64,000 nucleotides of DNA, taken from positions 434,001 to 498,000 of the forward strand of contig JABVXV010000007.1 in assembly GCA_013365325.1 (NCBI GenBank), in the 5' to 3' direction. The position numbers were made by a program, and so were the translations under genes. Positions 63,073 through 64,000 of the stretch are shown here, piece by piece. Origin of the DNA: Dipetalonema caudispina. Taxonomy: Eukaryota > Nematoda > Chromadorea > Rhabditida > Onchocercidae. Under the pieces are notes generated by a model, which saw only the letters and a program-made list of their open reading frames with translations, did no database searches and had not been told where the DNA came from. Each line of letters opens with the position of its first letter. Within the stretch, counting starts at the first letter, position 1.

Positions 63073-63879
63073 CTAAAAATTTCTATCATAAAGTATCCAG
63101 AAATTCGTCCACGAATGAAGCTGAAATATGGCACCTCCAAAAGACAGTAATTCCACATTCAAAATGAATTCCTGTTTTCGATAAAACAAACGCACCAATT
63201 GAAATTTCCTTTAGGAACACACAGAATAAATTAAACTTAATTACTGAGCTTTTAAAAAGTAAGGCAAGGTGATGACTTCAAAAACATAGTAAGATCCGAA
63301 TATCATTCAAATTTTTACAAACAAAAAGCTATATCAAGACCAGTATTAACAATGAAAACAAAATGCCAATGAAGAGAGCTACGAATTACTATGAAACAAG
63401 CGATCAACTAGTTTCCCTGCTTCCAAATAGTCACTGATTGCGAACGTTCATTACCACTTTGTATCTTACTCCGAGTAAATATTGATAAAATAATGGCCAT
63501 ATGAATATGAAAAATATATGCGTGAAACAGTACACAGAAAGAAGTGGCTGAAATGAATTATTGCTTTTTTTTTGAAAGAAAAGAGGGTACTGCAATCAAA
63601 TGTTTTGAAGGCAATTAAATGTCATCGAAAATCATCAAGATAAATTTCGCTAAATTTGATCATGTCTGGAGATACTTAAAAAATCAGAAAAAATGGAGTT
63701 TGATGGAAAACATAACAGACCCTTATCCAGTATCGTGTTTTAATAAGTCCAAATGTTAGAAAGCCGACACCCATCGAAACATTGACCACAACACGTCCAA
63801 AAATAAATTTCAGTGGTAGCATATATGGTTGTGCTAAGTGGTGCGATAGCTTCGGTGATTTACTCAGCAACGAATAAAA
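63073..63879 (-). CDS. Partial gene: probable multi-span membrane protein (3' exons)
   Basis: Two exons are fairly convincing. 63879-63721 (53 codons, phase 0) contains LPLKFIFGRVVVNVSMGVGF and KTRYWIR. 63547-63470 (26 codons, phase 0; acceptor TTTCAG, donor GTAAGA) contains THIFFIFIWPLFYQYLLG. Both carry a likely membrane span and join in frame. A third, 63120-63073 (acceptor TTTCAG; LHSWTNFW..., 15 codons then TAG), could be the terminal exon but is weak. The 5' part should lie beyond the right edge of the window. The acceptor of the first exon is TTTTCAAG, not the usual TTTCAG. No family was recognised. Confidence 0.42.
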
Positions 63880-64000
63880 CTTGAAAATAACTCAAATAAC
63901 TTGGAGAAAAGACGAGGAAATTTTCAGCAAATACATCAGGTATTTTTCGACTTCATTTTTATTTGCATTATTCCTTATTTTTCTGCTTTCATATAAACAA

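Overview
The window reads as a piece of a nematode nuclear chromosome, most probably from a filarial (clade III) worm. The DNA is strongly AT-rich. The genes are cut into many short exons (about 40-250 nt, one of 532 nt). Acceptors are mostly of the nematode type (TTTCAG, TTTTAG, TTGCAG). Three genes have an acceptor-like AG a few bases upstream of the start codon, as expected for spliced-leader trans-splicing. The species cannot be fixed from this sequence alone. No tRNA, rRNA, CRISPR array, intact transposon or prokaryotic gene was recognised. All exon models were built by hand from splice signals, reading phase and family resemblance; no transcript data were available.

Layout, left to right. 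(1) 84-3935, minus: a nine-exon coiled-coil protein with a KVTF PP1-docking-like motif. (2) 5424-7532, plus: a complete five-exon aldo-keto reductase with all four catalytic residues. Genes 1 and 2 diverge from a 1.5-kb spacer. (3) 9223-11806, minus: a seven-exon predicted secreted protein with a TPM domain, of the kind seen in the nematode levamisole-receptor modulator MOLO-1. (4) 11.8-24.8 kb: AT-rich sequence without a confident gene, apart from one more GC-balanced island near 20.2 kb. (5) 24773-29800, plus: a four-exon leucine-repeat adaptor protein of the LURAP1/FAM89 kind. (6) 33049-45293, plus: a 33-exon full-length ABCC/MRP transporter (1571 aa; TMD0-TMD1-NBD1-TMD2-NBD2). (7) 46186-51260, minus, convergent with the transporter: an eleven-exon single-pass membrane protein with a very long Q/N/W-rich tail. 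(8) 51.3-63.0 kb: another AT-rich stretch with no confident gene. (9) 63073-63879, minus: the 3' part of a probable multi-membrane-span gene that runs off the right edge.

The genes do not form an obvious pathway or operon. Three could matter for drug response in a parasitic worm: the MRP exporter, the aldo-keto reductase and the TPM-domain protein. Their closeness is probably coincidental. The least explained gene is the membrane-anchored Q/N/W-rich protein. The transporter's degenerate first nucleotide site, a likely non-canonical splice donor in the reductase, and three hairpins in non-coding DNA are the other points worth checking.
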